From: Rhodoferax sp. AJA081-3
GTDB taxonomy: Bacteria > Pseudomonadota > Gammaproteobacteria > Burkholderiales > Burkholderiaceae_C
NCBI RefSeq assembly: GCF_017798165.1
Contig: NZ_CP059068.1
Location: 124,001-188,000 of the forward strand
Direction of reading: 5' to 3'
Length of the DNA: 64,000 bases
In this document: positions 34,814 through 43,926 of the stretch, one piece after another
Numbering within the stretch: the first letter of the stretch is position 1
Layout of the letters: the number at the start of each line of letters is the position of its first letter
Position numbers and translations under genes: made by a program
The notes under the pieces: generated by a model
Database searches by the model: none
Seen by the model: the letters and a program-made list of their open reading frames with translations, nothing else
What the model was told of the DNA's origin: nothing

Positions 34814-35968
34814 ATGTTTGATCCACTGTCCAAAGCCGAGCTGCAGCAGGAACGCGTGTCCCTGCCCGTGCTGGTGACGGTGGGGCTTGTCCACATTGCG
34901 CTGTTGTGGATGATGTTGCAGGCGGCGGCGCCCGCCCTGCAGGTAACGCGTAATGTGGTTTACCAGCTGCTGAATCCCATCACCCCGCCCAAAGAGCGCC
35001 CGCCCACCCCGGCGGTGAAGGCGCCACGCGAAGTGCGAGATGTCAAGGCCCCGGTCTCCACCACCAACGCCATCCAGGTCGACAGGGTTGCCAAACGCCC
35101 GGTGGAAAAACCACCGCAGAAAATTGCCGAAGTGGTGCCGGTGGTGAAACCCGTGCAGCTTGCGCTGGAGCCCGTGCCCGTTCCGCCCCCCACGGTGGTG
35201 CCTCCCCCACCGCCTGCTCCTGCGCCAGAACCGATTCCAGTACCCGTGCCCGTGCCGGTGGTGGAGCCTGCGCCGGCCCCCACGCCAGTTCCGGTGCCCG
35301 CCCCGGCGCCTCCACCGGTGCCTGTGCCCACGCCCGAGCCAGCACCCGTGCCAGTGCCAACACCTACTCCGACACCCACTCCGGCGCCTGCGCCAGCCCC
35401 GACCCCAGCGCCTGCACCGGCACCTACGCCACCAGCGCCCGCGCCCGCGCCCGCGCCCGCGCCGGCTCCACCGGCCCCTGCGCCAGCACCCAGTCCCGCA
35501 CCGGTTGCGCCCACCCCAGCACCAGCCCCGGCCCCAGCGCCCAGTCCCGCGCCCGCCCCGGCCCCGGCCCCAGCCCCGGCGCCCGCACCCACAGCCGCTC
35601 CCGCACGGGCTTTGGCCATCACGCCGGTGGAAAAACCCGCTGCTTCCGGCCCCGCCGCTGCGGCGCCAGGTGGCGGACCTGCCGGTGGATCGCCAGCAGC
35701 CGCTGGCGGCCCCAGTGGCTCCGGCATCATTTACCCGGACTACATGAAGATGCAGCCGCGCCAGAAGAGTTTTGCCGAGCTGGCCAATGAGCAACTGAAC
35801 CCGGGTGGCCGCAAGAATAAGTTTGTCGCGGCCATGGAGGGTGCAGCCACCCCCGATTGCCTGGGCAAGGAGCAGACCGGCACGGTCAGCCAGGGGCAGG
35901 TTAATTTTGGCGGTCTGCTGGCGGGCCCGGCGCTCGCCGCGCAGGCTCTGCAGGGCAAATGCAAATGA
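34814..35968 (+). CDS. TonB-like proline-rich membrane protein lacking a recognisable TonB C-terminal domain
   Basis: 384 residues. One membrane helix near the N-terminus (LVTVGLVHIALLWMMLQ) anchors it, as in TonB. A Pro/Ala/Val-rich stretch follows for more than 150 residues (from about base 35160 to 35610) with PVPVPVP and PAPAPAP runs, which could span the periplasm. The C-terminal 80 residues (GSGIIYPDYMKMQPRQKSFA ... CLGKEQTGTVSQGQ) do not show the YP-motif domain of TonB. The gene is immediately followed by exbB and two exbD genes, so it most likely couples the proton-driven motor to an outer-membrane or cell-wall function. Confidence 0.8.
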   Translation: MFDPLSKAELQQERVSLPVLVTVGLVHIALLWMMLQAAAPALQVTRNVVYQLLNPITPPKERPPTPAVKAPREVRDVKAPVSTTNAIQVDRVAKRPVEKPPQKIAEVVPVVKPVQLALEPVPVPPPTVVPPPPPAPAPEPIPVPVPVPVVEPAPAPTPVPVPAPAPPPVPVPTPEPAPVPVPTPTPTPTPAPAPAPTPAPAPAPTPPAPAPAPAPAPAPPAPAPAPSPAPVAPTPAPAPAPAPSPAPAPAPAPAPAPAPTAAPARALAITPVEKPAASGPAAAAPGGGPAGGSPAAAGGPSGSGIIYPDYMKMQPRQKSFAELANEQLNPGGRKNKFVAAMEGAATPDCLGKEQTGTVSQGQVNFGGLLAGPALAAQALQGKCK

Positions 35969-35994
35969 ATACACATTTCACAGGAAAACTGGTC

Positions 35995-36912
35995 ATGAAC
36001 CCTATCTCCTCTTTCGTTGTTGTGCCCCGCTCTGTGCGGGCTTTTCAGACCGTTGTGGGTGCCAGCGCATTGGCCGTGGCTTGCCTGTGCAGCGCGCCTG
36101 CACTGGCACAGGCGCCTGCGGCAGCCCCCACAGCAACCGCGCCGGCTCCGGTTGGAAATGTGGTGGCGGGTGACAACGCGGCGCAGGCCATGTCACCAGC
36201 GTTGGGCAGTGCGGCCACCAGCGCCCACCCCAATCCCTATGGTTTGCAAGTGGCCTGGGGGCAGGGCGATATCGTGACCCGCACAACCCTGATCCTGCTG
36301 GTGCTGATGTCGTTGCTGAGCTGGTATGTGATCGTGTCCAAGCTGCTGGAGCAGCGCCGCCAGGCCGCGCAGGCACTTGCGGCCCGCACGGCTTTTTCCA
36401 ACGCAGACTCATTGCAGAAAGGTGCCACCGCCTTGAGCAAGGAAAGCCCGTTCCGTTTTCTGGTCGACTCCGCGATGGACGCACTGCGCAAATACGAGGC
36501 GCTGGCCGGTCAGGTCGAGGTGGGCGCCTGGTTGAGCCAGGACATTGTGCGCAACGTCAGCACCCTGCAGATGCGCATGCAGTCCGGCCTGTCCATACTG
36601 GCCACGGTGGGTTCCACCGCGCCGTTTGTAGGCCTGTTCGGCACGGTCTGGGGCATTTACAACGCGCTGGTCACCATTGGCTCTACCGGCCAGGCCTCCA
36701 TCGACAAGGTGGCTGGCCCGGTGGGTGAGGCGCTGATCATGACGGCACTGGGCCTGGCCGTGGCCGTGCCCGCCGTGCTGGGCTACAACTGGCTGGTGCG
36801 GCGCAACCGGGTCGCCCTGCACAGCGTCAAGGGTTTTGGCTCAGATCTGCACACGCTGTTCCTGATCGAGATTGAAAAGAGCCGGCGCGTTGCCAGCCGG
36901 ACCGCCGCCTAA
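35995..36912 (+). CDS. exbB: ExbB/TolQ/MotA family proton channel protein
   Basis: 305 residues. A signal-like N-terminus and an Ala/Pro-rich periplasmic part are followed by three helices: TTLILLVLMSLLSWYVIVSK, LSILATVGSTAPFVGLFGTV and ALIMTALGLAVAVPAVLGY. The GSTAPFVGLFGTVWGI block is the family signature. With ExbD it forms the proton-driven motor. An AGGA site lies 10 bases before the ATG at 35995; an earlier in-frame ATG at 35965 overlaps the previous gene. Confidence 0.93.
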   Translation: MNPISSFVVVPRSVRAFQTVVGASALAVACLCSAPALAQAPAAAPTATAPAPVGNVVAGDNAAQAMSPALGSAATSAHPNPYGLQVAWGQGDIVTRTTLILLVLMSLLSWYVIVSKLLEQRRQAAQALAARTAFSNADSLQKGATALSKESPFRFLVDSAMDALRKYEALAGQVEVGAWLSQDIVRNVSTLQMRMQSGLSILATVGSTAPFVGLFGTVWGIYNALVTIGSTGQASIDKVAGPVGEALIMTALGLAVAVPAVLGYNWLVRRNRVALHSVKGFGSDLHTLFLIEIEKSRRVASRTAA

Positions 36913-36914
36913 CC

Positions 36915-37355
36915 ATGGCCATCAGTTTCGACTCCGCCGGTGATGGCCTGCACGGGCCGGACAGCGACGACGAGATGTTGTCCGAGATCAACACCACGCC
37001 CCTGGTGGACGTGATGCTGGTCCTGCTGATCATCTTCTTGATCACTATTCCCGTAGTCAATGCGGCGGTTGCCGTGAAGCTGCCACGCGAAAGCAACCAG
37101 TTGCGCCAGTTGTTTCCCGAGACAGTCATTGTGTCGGTGGATGCAGCTGGTTCCAGCTACTGGTTCGATGTCAAACTGGCTACGCCAGACCTATTGCGTC
37201 AGCGACTGGCCAAGATCGCTGCGCAAACGCCGCAGCCCGAGGTCCATATCCGCGCCGACGCAGGGTCCGACTTTGCGGCCGTGGCCCGGGTGGTGCTGGC
37301 CTGCCAGACAGCGGGCATAGCGCGTATAGGTTTCCTGACCGAACCGCCCCCCTGA
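36915..37355 (+). CDS. exbD: ExbD/TolR family protein, first copy
   Basis: 146 residues with one helix (VDVMLVLLIIFLITIPVVN) carrying the conserved aspartate in INTTPLVDVMLVLLIIF, which conducts protons against ExbB. The periplasmic domain ends in PEVHIRADAGSDFAAVARVV, typical for ExbD. It starts 2 bases after exbB. A second exbD-like gene follows 14 bases later. Confidence 0.93.
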   Translation: MAISFDSAGDGLHGPDSDDEMLSEINTTPLVDVMLVLLIIFLITIPVVNAAVAVKLPRESNQLRQLFPETVIVSVDAAGSSYWFDVKLATPDLLRQRLAKIAAQTPQPEVHIRADAGSDFAAVARVVLACQTAGIARIGFLTEPPP

Positions 37356-37369
37356 GCCGAGCACCCACC

Positions 37370-37807
37370 ATGGCCATTGAATTCCACGACGACGAAGCGG
37401 GTGAAGACCAAGACCACGCCGAGCCCAGCATGAACACCACGCCGCTGATCGACGTGTTGTTGGTGTTGCTGGTGATGCTGATCATCACCATTCCTATCCA
37501 GTTGCATTCGGTCAATATGGATTTGCCCGCCGGTCTGCCGCCGCCCGACGCGCCCGAGCCGGTGGTCGTGCGGCTGGAAGTGTCCAGTAGCAACCAGGTG
37601 CAATGGAACGGTGAGCCGGTGGCCGACCGCGCCGCGCTGGATGCGCGCTTCATGCAGGCGGCCCAGCAGGCAAAGCAGCCCGAGATCCATGTGCATGCGG
37701 ATGCCAAGACCAAATACGAAACGGTAGCGGCCGTCTTGACTGCAGCGCAACGCCAAGGCTTGCTGAAAATTGGTGTGGTGGGGCTGGGCGCTTACGCTAA
37801 TCCCTGA
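37370..37807 (+). CDS. exbD: ExbD/TolR family protein, second copy
   Basis: 145 residues, paralogous to the gene before it. The proton-binding aspartate is in MNTTPLIDVLLVLLVMLIIT, and the C-terminus has PEIHVHADAKTKYETVAAVL. The two copies are clearly diverged, so a heteromeric ExbD pair is likely, as known in some plant-pathogen Ton systems. Its stop codon abuts the stop of the convergent PilZ gene. Confidence 0.93.
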   Translation: MAIEFHDDEAGEDQDHAEPSMNTTPLIDVLLVLLVMLIITIPIQLHSVNMDLPAGLPPPDAPEPVVVRLEVSSSNQVQWNGEPVADRAALDARFMQAAQQAKQPEIHVHADAKTKYETVAAVLTAAQRQGLLKIGVVGLGAYANP

Positions 37808-38509
37808 CTAAGCGGCTGCAGGTGCCTGGGGTGCCTGCGTGACGAAGTGCAGCACCAGCTTGTCATGCTGGGTCAGGTTCTTGAACGCCAGGCCTATGTA
37901 ATACGACGCATCGTTGGCGCCGCGGTTGTTGTGGCAAATGCTGGCGGTCAGGTTCAACTGCACCGGTGCGTTGTCAAACGTCACCGTCAGGCCCAGCGTA
38001 ACCATATCGCCCACGGTGGCCAATGCCGAGCTGGTCTTGATCATGGCGCCCTGCAGGCTGATGTCGACCAGACTGGCCTCTTGAGGGCCTATATCGGCAC
38101 CGCCGTTCTTGGGGGGTACGTGCACGGTGGACGGCCATGAGGTCTTGGTGCGCATGCTTTGCCGCACCAGCGTGGCATCCACCTGGGCCGGGTAGGCCAG
38201 CAGTGCGTAGGCAAAGGGTTTTTGGAAGGTTTGCAACACCTTGCTCAGGAATGAAAACTCGTACTGGCCGGTAAAACCCCGCACCACGCAGATGTCGCCT
38301 TCGTCCAGCTCGGTTTTCACACCGTCAGGCCCCAGCGGACCCACCATGACTCCCTTGCCTTCGATGGCACCGTAAAACTGCGCCTCCTTTTTGCTGGCAC
38401 CTTCCGCCAGGCGGCGGGTCTGTAGCGCCATGCCGGTGCGCAGGCCCAGGGCTTTCAGGGGTACGCGGCTGACATTGGGAGTGGCTGCGGCGGCGTCTTC
38501 TAGGCTCAT
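37808..38509 (-). CDS. YcgR-like flagellar brake protein (PilZ domain)
   Basis: 233 residues. The N-terminal ~110 residues resemble the YcgR-N domain (LRTGMALQTRRLAEGASKKE; FYGAIEGKGVMVGPLG). The PilZ domain follows, with SWPSTVHVPP in place of a standard RxxxR and VDISLQGAMIKTS for the D/NxSxxG motif. YcgR binds c-di-GMP and slows the flagellar motor; the weak arginine motif makes c-di-GMP binding uncertain. The nearby GGDEF gene and chemoreceptor fit a motility role. Confidence 0.82.
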   Translation of the reverse strand: MSLEDAAAATPNVSRVPLKALGLRTGMALQTRRLAEGASKKEAQFYGAIEGKGVMVGPLGPDGVKTELDEGDICVVRGFTGQYEFSFLSKVLQTFQKPFAYALLAYPAQVDATLVRQSMRTKTSWPSTVHVPPKNGGADIGPQEASLVDISLQGAMIKTSSALATVGDMVTLGLTVTFDNAPVQLNLTASICHNNRGANDASYYIGLAFKNLTQHDKLVLHFVTQAPQAPAAA

Positions 38510-38617
38510 GGGTGCGCTTTCAAGTGCTTTATCGGGCTTACACGGCTTGGCTACTGGCTAAGATAGTACACCGGCAAAGCGTCGGTTTTGGGCGTTGGCC
38601 GACTCAAGGAGACCAGA

Positions 38618-39151
38618 ATGAAACACTCGCGCACCCTGACCACTCTGTGCATGTTGGGGCTATTGTCAGCCTGCGCGGATATCAATGACACAGGTCTGGC
38701 AGCCCTGGCCACCCGTGTGACGGCCTATGCCATCGTCAACGAACAGTTGGTTCAGGGCGAAATGACGCTGTACACCGACCGCACCGGCACCGTGGCCTTG
38801 CGGGTCGACGTGGCAAAACCGGCGAATGACAACCCGTTTGACTTTATGAGCCCCGCAAAACCCTTAGCAAGCCCCGTGGAGCGCCCCATCCTGAACAGCT
38901 GCCTAGGCCGTTTTCGTTATACGGCCACAACCTATGGCGTGATTGACCTGCGCTGCAACGAAGGCTCCACCGCCGAAATACGCATGGCGCTGATTGGTGA
39001 AACACGGGGTTATGGCTACGGACAAACCGCCACAGGCCAGGCCAGCCTGACCTTTGGCATGGCGCCCACCGAAGCACGGGCGCACCTGAGCGTCCCGCCC
39101 GGAAAACAGCTGTGGGAAACCAATAGTGCATCGGGGCTGGAGATGCGATGA
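38618..39151 (+). CDS. Small putative lipoprotein
   Basis: 177 residues with a lipoprotein signal: TTLCMLGLLSACADIND, lipobox LSAC. The mature part has two more cysteines (NSCLGRFRYTA; DLRCNEGSTAEIRM) and no recognised domain. AAGGAGA precedes the ATG at 38618, which is clearly the start. The FAD oxidoreductase begins 25 bases after its stop. Confidence 0.78.
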   Translation: MKHSRTLTTLCMLGLLSACADINDTGLAALATRVTAYAIVNEQLVQGEMTLYTDRTGTVALRVDVAKPANDNPFDFMSPAKPLASPVERPILNSCLGRFRYTATTYGVIDLRCNEGSTAEIRMALIGETRGYGYGQTATGQASLTFGMAPTEARAHLSVPPGKQLWETNSASGLEMR

Positions 39152-39176
39152 GCGATAGCGCGCAGTGGGGTAGCCG

Positions 39177-40280
39177 GTGAGCGCAGAACACGTCGACTGT
39201 GTGGTCGTAGGTGCCGGTGTGGTGGGGCTTGCCGTGGCGCGCGCCCTGGCGCTGGCTGGGCGCGAGGTGCTGGTGCTGGAGGCCTGCCATGCCATCGGCA
39301 CCCAGACCAGCTCGCGCAACAGCGAGGTCATCCACGCCGGCATGTATTACCCCACGGGTTCACTGAAGGCCGAACTGTGTGTGCGTGGTAAGGCGTTGTT
39401 GTACGCCTACTGCGCGGAGCGCGGCATCGGCCACAGCCGCTGTGGCAAATTCATCGTTGCCACAGTGCCGGACCAAGTGGCCAAGCTGCAGGCGATTCAG
39501 GACCGCGCCATTGCCAACGGTGTGCACGATCTGGTGTGGCTGGACGCCGCCCAAGCCCAGGCTGAAGAGCCCGAACTGCACTGCATCGCCGCATTGCATT
39601 CGACTTCCACAGGCATTGTGGACAGCCATGGGCTGATGCTGTCGCTGCTGGGGGATATTGAGAACCTGGGCGGGATGCTTGCGTTAAATTCGCCTCTAGC
39701 CCTCGCGGAATATAAGGATAGTGCTATTGAATTGGTAGCGGTTGACGGAACCCGGCTACTTGCCAAAACGGTGGTCAATGCTGCGGGCCTGCAGGCGCCA
39801 GCCCTGGCTGGGCGCTTTGCCGGACTGGCGCCGCGCCATGTGCCCCAGGCTTACTTCGCCAAGGGCAGTTATTTCACCCTGAGTGGCCGCACGCCATTTT
39901 CACGCCTGATCTACCCGGTACCGGAAGAAGCTGGCCTGGGTGTACACCTGACGCTGGACCTGGGTGGCCAGGCGCGTTTTGGTCCGGATGTGCAGTGGGT
40001 GGACACGCCCGACGACACCGAGGTGCAGGCTGCACGCGGCGACGCGTTCTATGCCGAAGTGCGCAAGTACTGGCCAGACTTGCCCGATGGCGCCCTGGTA
40101 CCGGCCTACGCAGGCATTCGCCCCAAGATCAGCGGCCCCGGCGAGCCCGCCCGGGACTTCTGCATCCAGGGACCCCAGGTCCATGGTGTGCACGGTCTGG
40201 TCAACCTGTTTGGTATCGAGTCTCCGGGTTTGACCAGTTGCCTGGCAATCGCCGAAAAGGTGGTGGCTTTGACGCGGTAA
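39177..40280 (+). CDS. FAD-dependent oxidoreductase (L-2-hydroxyglutarate oxidase-like, DAO fold)
   Basis: 367 residues from a GTG start. The FAD-binding motif is [20 protein letters not shown], followed by [20 protein letters not shown], a pattern of L-2-hydroxyglutarate oxidase-like DAO enzymes. The C-terminus has [20 protein letters not shown] and [19 protein letters not shown]. It probably oxidises a 2-hydroxy or amino acid. A mini-repeat at 39685-39740 is read in frame, around residues 170-188 ([20 protein letters not shown]), between two conserved strands. Confidence 0.85.
   Translation: MSAEHVDCVVVGAGVVGLAVARALALAGREVLVLEACHAIGTQTSSRNSEVIHAGMYYPTGSLKAELCVRGKALLYAYCAERGIGHSRCGKFIVATVPDQVAKLQAIQDRAIANGVHDLVWLDAAQAQAEEPELHCIAALHSTSTGIVDSHGLMLSLLGDIENLGGMLALNSPLALAEYKDSAIELVAVDGTRLLAKTVVNAAGLQAPALAGRFAGLAPRHVPQAYFAKGSYFTLSGRTPFSRLIYPVPEEAGLGVHLTLDLGGQARFGPDVQWVDTPDDTEVQAARGDAFYAEVRKYWPDLPDGALVPAYAGIRPKISGPGEPARDFCIQGPQVHGVHGLVNLFGIESPGLTSCLAIAEKVVALTR
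39685..39740 (+). repeat. Mini-repeat copy E, inside the FAD oxidoreductase gene
   Basis: TTAAATTCGCCTCTAGCCCT, CGCGGAATATAAGGATAGTG and CTATTGAATTGGTAGC run consecutively. This copy is on the coding strand and is translated without a frame break. Confidence 0.75.
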
Positions 40281-40281
40281 G

Positions 40282-41283
40282 TCAGGTCTTGAACTTCAGA
40301 AGGTGCACCATCACACGTGCGGTGGTGAGGTCAAAGTCGATAAAACTGTTCAGATCGGCACCGGCCAACCACGATGCGGCCCAGTGGTTTTGTTTCAGCG
40401 TGTTTTTCCACACGTCCTGCACCGTGGCACGTTGCACGGCATCGACCATTTCTTCGCGGCGTGCGGCGGCCACGCCGGTCCCGGTAAAAACGCCCCGCCA
40501 GTTGGCCATTTCCACCTGCACACCCTGTTCACGAATGGTGGGGATGCCAAACATGCTGCGCCTGGACGACAGGCCGATGGCGCGCAACTTGCCTTCGGCC
40601 AACTGCGTGCTGAATTCACTGAATCCTGAGATGCCCACCATCGCCTTGTCGGACAACACGGCAGACACCACGTCTGCACCACCGGCAAACGGCAGGTAGT
40701 TCAGGTCTTGCGGGTTGGCGCCCACCGCGCGCGCCAGCACACCGGCAAACATATGGTCCACGCCGCCAGCCGAGCCTCCGGCAATGGGCACGGTTTTGAG
40801 GTTCTTCTGCATCGCGCTGGCCAGGTCGGCCACGGTCTTGATGGGTGAATGGCTGGCGACCACCAGCACCTCGAAATCACTGGTCAAACGCGCCACGGGC
40901 TGGATGTGGCCCAGGTCCACGGCGGGTTTTTGCAATGCCACCGCGCCCACCATCACTGCACCACCCATCAACAGACTGTTGGGGTCGTTTGGGTACTTCT
41001 CGGCGTAGTAGGCCAGGCCCAAGGTGCCACCCTTGCCACCCTTGTTTTCATACTCGACCTCGTCCACCACCCCGCTGGACACCATGGCACTGCCCAGGGC
41101 GCGGCCCGTTTGGTCCCAACCGCCACCCGGGTTGGCGGGGATAACAATGCGCAGTTTTTGCGCCAGTTTGGAGGCGTTCTTTGGCTTGACCGCTGCAGTT
41201 TGTGCCATGGCAGCGGGCCATGTGCTCCCTAACCAGGCAGCGGCGGTAGCGCCCAGGATGTGGCGACGTTGGGGGTGGTACAT
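40282..41283 (-). CDS. Bug/TctC-family tripartite tricarboxylate-type binding protein
   Basis: 333 residues. The start (RRHILGATAAAWLG) has a twin-arginine-like motif, and the signal ends near AMAQTAA. The mature sequence LRIVIPANPGGGWDQTGRAL is the Bug ligand-loop signature, and YENKGGKGGTLGLAYYAEKY continues it. Such proteins bind carboxylates in the periplasm. No membrane subunits are adjacent, which is common for the many orphan Bug genes of this bacterial group. Confidence 0.93.
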   Translation of the reverse strand: MYHPQRRHILGATAAAWLGSTWPAAMAQTAAVKPKNASKLAQKLRIVIPANPGGGWDQTGRALGSAMVSSGVVDEVEYENKGGKGGTLGLAYYAEKYPNDPNSLLMGGAVMVGAVALQKPAVDLGHIQPVARLTSDFEVLVVASHSPIKTVADLASAMQKNLKTVPIAGGSAGGVDHMFAGVLARAVGANPQDLNYLPFAGGADVVSAVLSDKAMVGISGFSEFSTQLAEGKLRAIGLSSRRSMFGIPTIREQGVQVEMANWRGVFTGTGVAAARREEMVDAVQRATVQDVWKNTLKQNHWAASWLAGADLNSFIDFDLTTARVMVHLLKFKT

Positions 41284-41370
41284 GACAGGTTTCTCCGATG
41301 GGTGGGCGTGGGGCCGATGGTGCGGCTCCAGCCTGTCAATCGGCTGTCCAAAACCCTAGGGAGAAACCCG

Positions 41371-42432
41371 CTATGGCTTGCGCGGCGCCTGGCTTTTGAT
41401 CGCCTGGGCCGCGTCCTTCACAAGTGGTGGCCCTTGGTAAATCAGCCCGGTATAAATTTGAACCACGTCGGCCCCGGCCTGGATCTTGGCCACGGCATCG
41501 GCCGCACTCATGATGCCGCCCACCCCAATGATGGGGAACTGTGGCCCCAGTGCCGCACGCAGCTGCGTGATCACACGGTTGCTGGCCTCAAACACCGGCG
41601 CACCTGAGAGGCCTCCGGCTTCTTCGGCATGGGGTAGGCCCTTGACCGCATCGCGACCCAGGGTTGTGTTGGTGGCCACCACGCCATCCATGCCGTGGCG
41701 CATCAACGTGGCGGCAATCACGCCGACCTGGGTTTCGTCCAGATCGGGTGCGATCTTCACAAAAATCGGGATGCGTTTGCCGTGTTTTTGGGCCAGCACC
41801 GCGCGCCGCTCGGCAATCGCGCCCAGCAGGCCGTCCAGTGCCTCATCACTCTGCAGGGCCCGCAGGTTCTTGGTGTTGGGGCTGGAGATGTTGACCGTCA
41901 CATAGTCGGCATGGGGGTAGACGCCGTCCAGGCAGATCAAATAGTCTTCGGTCGCGTTTTCAATCGGTGTGGCGGCGTTTTTGCCGATGTTCAGGCCCAG
42001 CAGCAGGCTGTGGTTTTTCTGGCGGCGCAGGGCCGAGCGCTGCACATTCGCCACAAAGGCGTCCAGCCCGTCGTTGTTGAAACCCAGGCGGTTGATCAGC
42101 GCGTTGGCCTTGGGCAGGCGGAACATGCGCGGCTTGGGGTTGCCCGGCTGGGCCTTGGGGGTGACCGTGCCCACCTCGACAAAACCAAAACCCATGGCGC
42201 CCAGGCCGTCGATGCAGCGGGCATTTTTGTCCAGCCCGGCGGCCATGCCCACGCGGTTGGGAAAGCGCAGACCGGCCAGTTCGATGGGGTCGTCCACCCG
42301 GCTCTCACAGTAGGCCATTTGCAGGGGTGTGCCCTGGGTGTGTGCCAGGCCGGCCATGGTGATGTCGTGGGCGGTTTCGGCATCCAGGTTGAAGAGGGCA
42401 AGACGGGCCAGGCCGTAGGGGACAAGAGACAT
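41371..42432 (-). CDS. pyrD: Dihydroorotate dehydrogenase (quinone), class 2
   Basis: 353 residues, class 2 size with an N-terminal membrane-associated helix ([20 protein letters not shown]). It oxidises dihydroorotate to orotate and reduces quinone. Motifs: [54 protein letters not shown] with the catalytic serine, and [20 protein letters not shown]. The ATG at 42432 is preferred over one at 42471. It is divergent from rpiA with 48 bases between. Confidence 0.96.
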   Translation of the reverse strand: MSLVPYGLARLALFNLDAETAHDITMAGLAHTQGTPLQMAYCESRVDDPIELAGLRFPNRVGMAAGLDKNARCIDGLGAMGFGFVEVGTVTPKAQPGNPKPRMFRLPKANALINRLGFNNDGLDAFVANVQRSALRRQKNHSLLLGLNIGKNAATPIENATEDYLICLDGVYPHADYVTVNISSPNTKNLRALQSDEALDGLLGAIAERRAVLAQKHGKRIPIFVKIAPDLDETQVGVIAATLMRHGMDGVVATNTTLGRDAVKGLPHAEEAGGLSGAPVFEASNRVITQLRAALGPQFPIIGVGGIMSAADAVAKIQAGADVVQIYTGLIYQGPPLVKDAAQAIKSQAPRKP

Positions 42433-42480
42433 TGGATAATTCCTGTAGCAAATAATTTCTAACTTCCCCAATTTTCGCTT

Positions 42481-43194
42481 ATGACCCTATCCAACTCTCC
42501 CGCAGCCGCACCGGCAACCCCGCTGACCCAGGATCAGCTCAAAACCCTGGTGGGCCAGGCGGCCCTGCAATACGTGGTGCCCGGCGAAATTGTGGGCGTG
42601 GGCACCGGCTCCACGGTCAATAAATTCATCGACGCACTGGCTACCATGAAAGACCAGATCAAGGGGGCCGTGTCCAGCTCGGTGGCTAGCACCGAGCGGC
42701 TGCTGGCACTGGGCATTCCGGTGTTTGACTCCAACGATGTGCCACGTCTGTCTGTCTATATCGATGGTGCTGACGAGATTGATGGCAAAGGCCACATGGT
42801 CAAGGGTGGCGGCGCAGCACTGACACGCGAGAAGATTGTTGCGGCCCAGTCCGACCGTTTTGTGTGTATTGCCGATGAATCCAAGCTGGTGCAGACACTG
42901 GGCGCTTTCCCACTACCCGTCGAGGTGATTCCCATGGCCACGCAACGTGTGATTGCCCAGTTTGCGGCCAAGGGAGGGGTAGCGAAAGTGCGCCTGAAAG
43001 ACGGCAAACCGCTGGTCACCGACAACGGCCAGGTCATTGTCGATGTGACCGGTTTGCAGATCACCGACCCGGTGGCGTTTGAAGCCGAGGTCAGCCAGTG
43101 GCCAGGTGTCGTGACCGTAGGCGTGTTTGCGTTTCAGCGGGCCCAGGTCTGCCTGCTGGGCACGGCCAGCGGCGTGAAGACTCTGACGTTCTAA
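42481..43194 (+). CDS. rpiA: Ribose-5-phosphate isomerase A
   Basis: 237 residues. It interconverts ribose 5-phosphate and ribulose 5-phosphate. Signature segments are [33 protein letters not shown], the [20 protein letters not shown] block with the catalytic acid, and [19 protein letters not shown]. An N-terminal ~15-residue Ala/Pro stretch precedes the domain. It ends 18 bases from the convergent DUF4124 gene. Confidence 0.97.
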   Translation: MTLSNSPAAAPATPLTQDQLKTLVGQAALQYVVPGEIVGVGTGSTVNKFIDALATMKDQIKGAVSSSVASTERLLALGIPVFDSNDVPRLSVYIDGADEIDGKGHMVKGGGAALTREKIVAAQSDRFVCIADESKLVQTLGAFPLPVEVIPMATQRVIAQFAAKGGVAKVRLKDGKPLVTDNGQVIVDVTGLQITDPVAFEAEVSQWPGVVTVGVFAFQRAQVCLLGTASGVKTLTF

Positions 43195-43212
43195 AAGCCC
43201 AAAGCCCCCGCG

Positions 43213-43872
43213 TTAAAACGTGATGCCGGCTGGGTTTGCCGGGTTGGCGGTGGGTTGCGGTGGGGCTACGGGCTCAGAGGCTGTCGCCGAAGCCGCTTTT
43301 TCGGCAGCTTTGGCGGCGGGTGAGCCCGTTGGCAGCGGAACCAGGGGCGTGGGGGGCGCATTTTTGTAGGCTGCGGGCAGGGCTGAGCTCTTGGGGTAAC
43401 CCGCCGCATCCAGGTACTGCGTCCACTCCGAATCCGAGTAACCGCGGATGCGTTGGCCGCCCACCGTAAGGTATGGCAGGGATGTATCGCCTGTCAGGCG
43501 TTGCAGGGCAGCCCTGTCTTCATTGGTGATGACGGTGCGCTCACTAAAGGGTATGCCACGGCTGGTCAACATGGAGCGGCCGCTATCACAGGGCGCACAC
43601 TTTTCAGAGGTGTACAACACCACCGGATACTTGGTTGCGACCTGGCGCAACTCAAAGGGCAGGCTGCCATTGTTGCTGGCCGCAGCGGCGGCACCCACTC
43701 CGGTGGTAGCCACCTTGCCTTGCTGGGCATTGGCGGGTGGTTTGTCCGAAAAAGTGACTTTGCCGTCAGGTCCGACGATGCGGTAAACAGCCTGTGCCTG
43801 GGCGCCCAGAGCGCAGAGCAGGGCTGCGCCGCCCAGCAGCAAGGCGGTAGTGCGTTGTGAATTGTTGTTCAT
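43213..43872 (-). CDS. Exported DUF4124/glutaredoxin-like protein
   Basis: 219 residues. Signal peptide LLLGGAALLCALGAQAQA is followed by a DUF4124 strand pair (VYRIVGPDGKVTFSDKPP) and a glutaredoxin-like domain with redox motif SEKCAPCDSGRSML (CxxC) and TSLPYLTVGGQRIRGYSDSEW. The C-terminal 50 residues are Pro/Ala rich. A periplasmic thiol role is likely, but no partner is adjacent. Confidence 0.85.
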   Translation of the reverse strand: MNNNSQRTTALLLGGAALLCALGAQAQAVYRIVGPDGKVTFSDKPPANAQQGKVATTGVGAAAAASNNGSLPFELRQVATKYPVVLYTSEKCAPCDSGRSMLTSRGIPFSERTVITNEDRAALQRLTGDTSLPYLTVGGQRIRGYSDSEWTQYLDAAGYPKSSALPAAYKNAPPTPLVPLPTGSPAAKAAEKAASATASEPVAPPQPTANPANPAGITF

Positions 43873-43926
43873 GTGCGAGCTCCTGTTCGATAGGCGTAGT
43901 GTTGCATAACACGCATGCTAGTGGCT

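Noticed and set aside
35160..35610. Short-period repeats that might be mistaken for a CRISPR or minisatellite
   Set aside because: They are Pro/Ala/Val codons in a continuous reading frame, with no spacers and no cas genes.
34960..35730. A Gly/Ala-rich 256-codon reverse frame
   Set aside because: It is the complement of the Pro/Ala repeat tract of the TonB-like gene; the repeat composition alone keeps the frame open.
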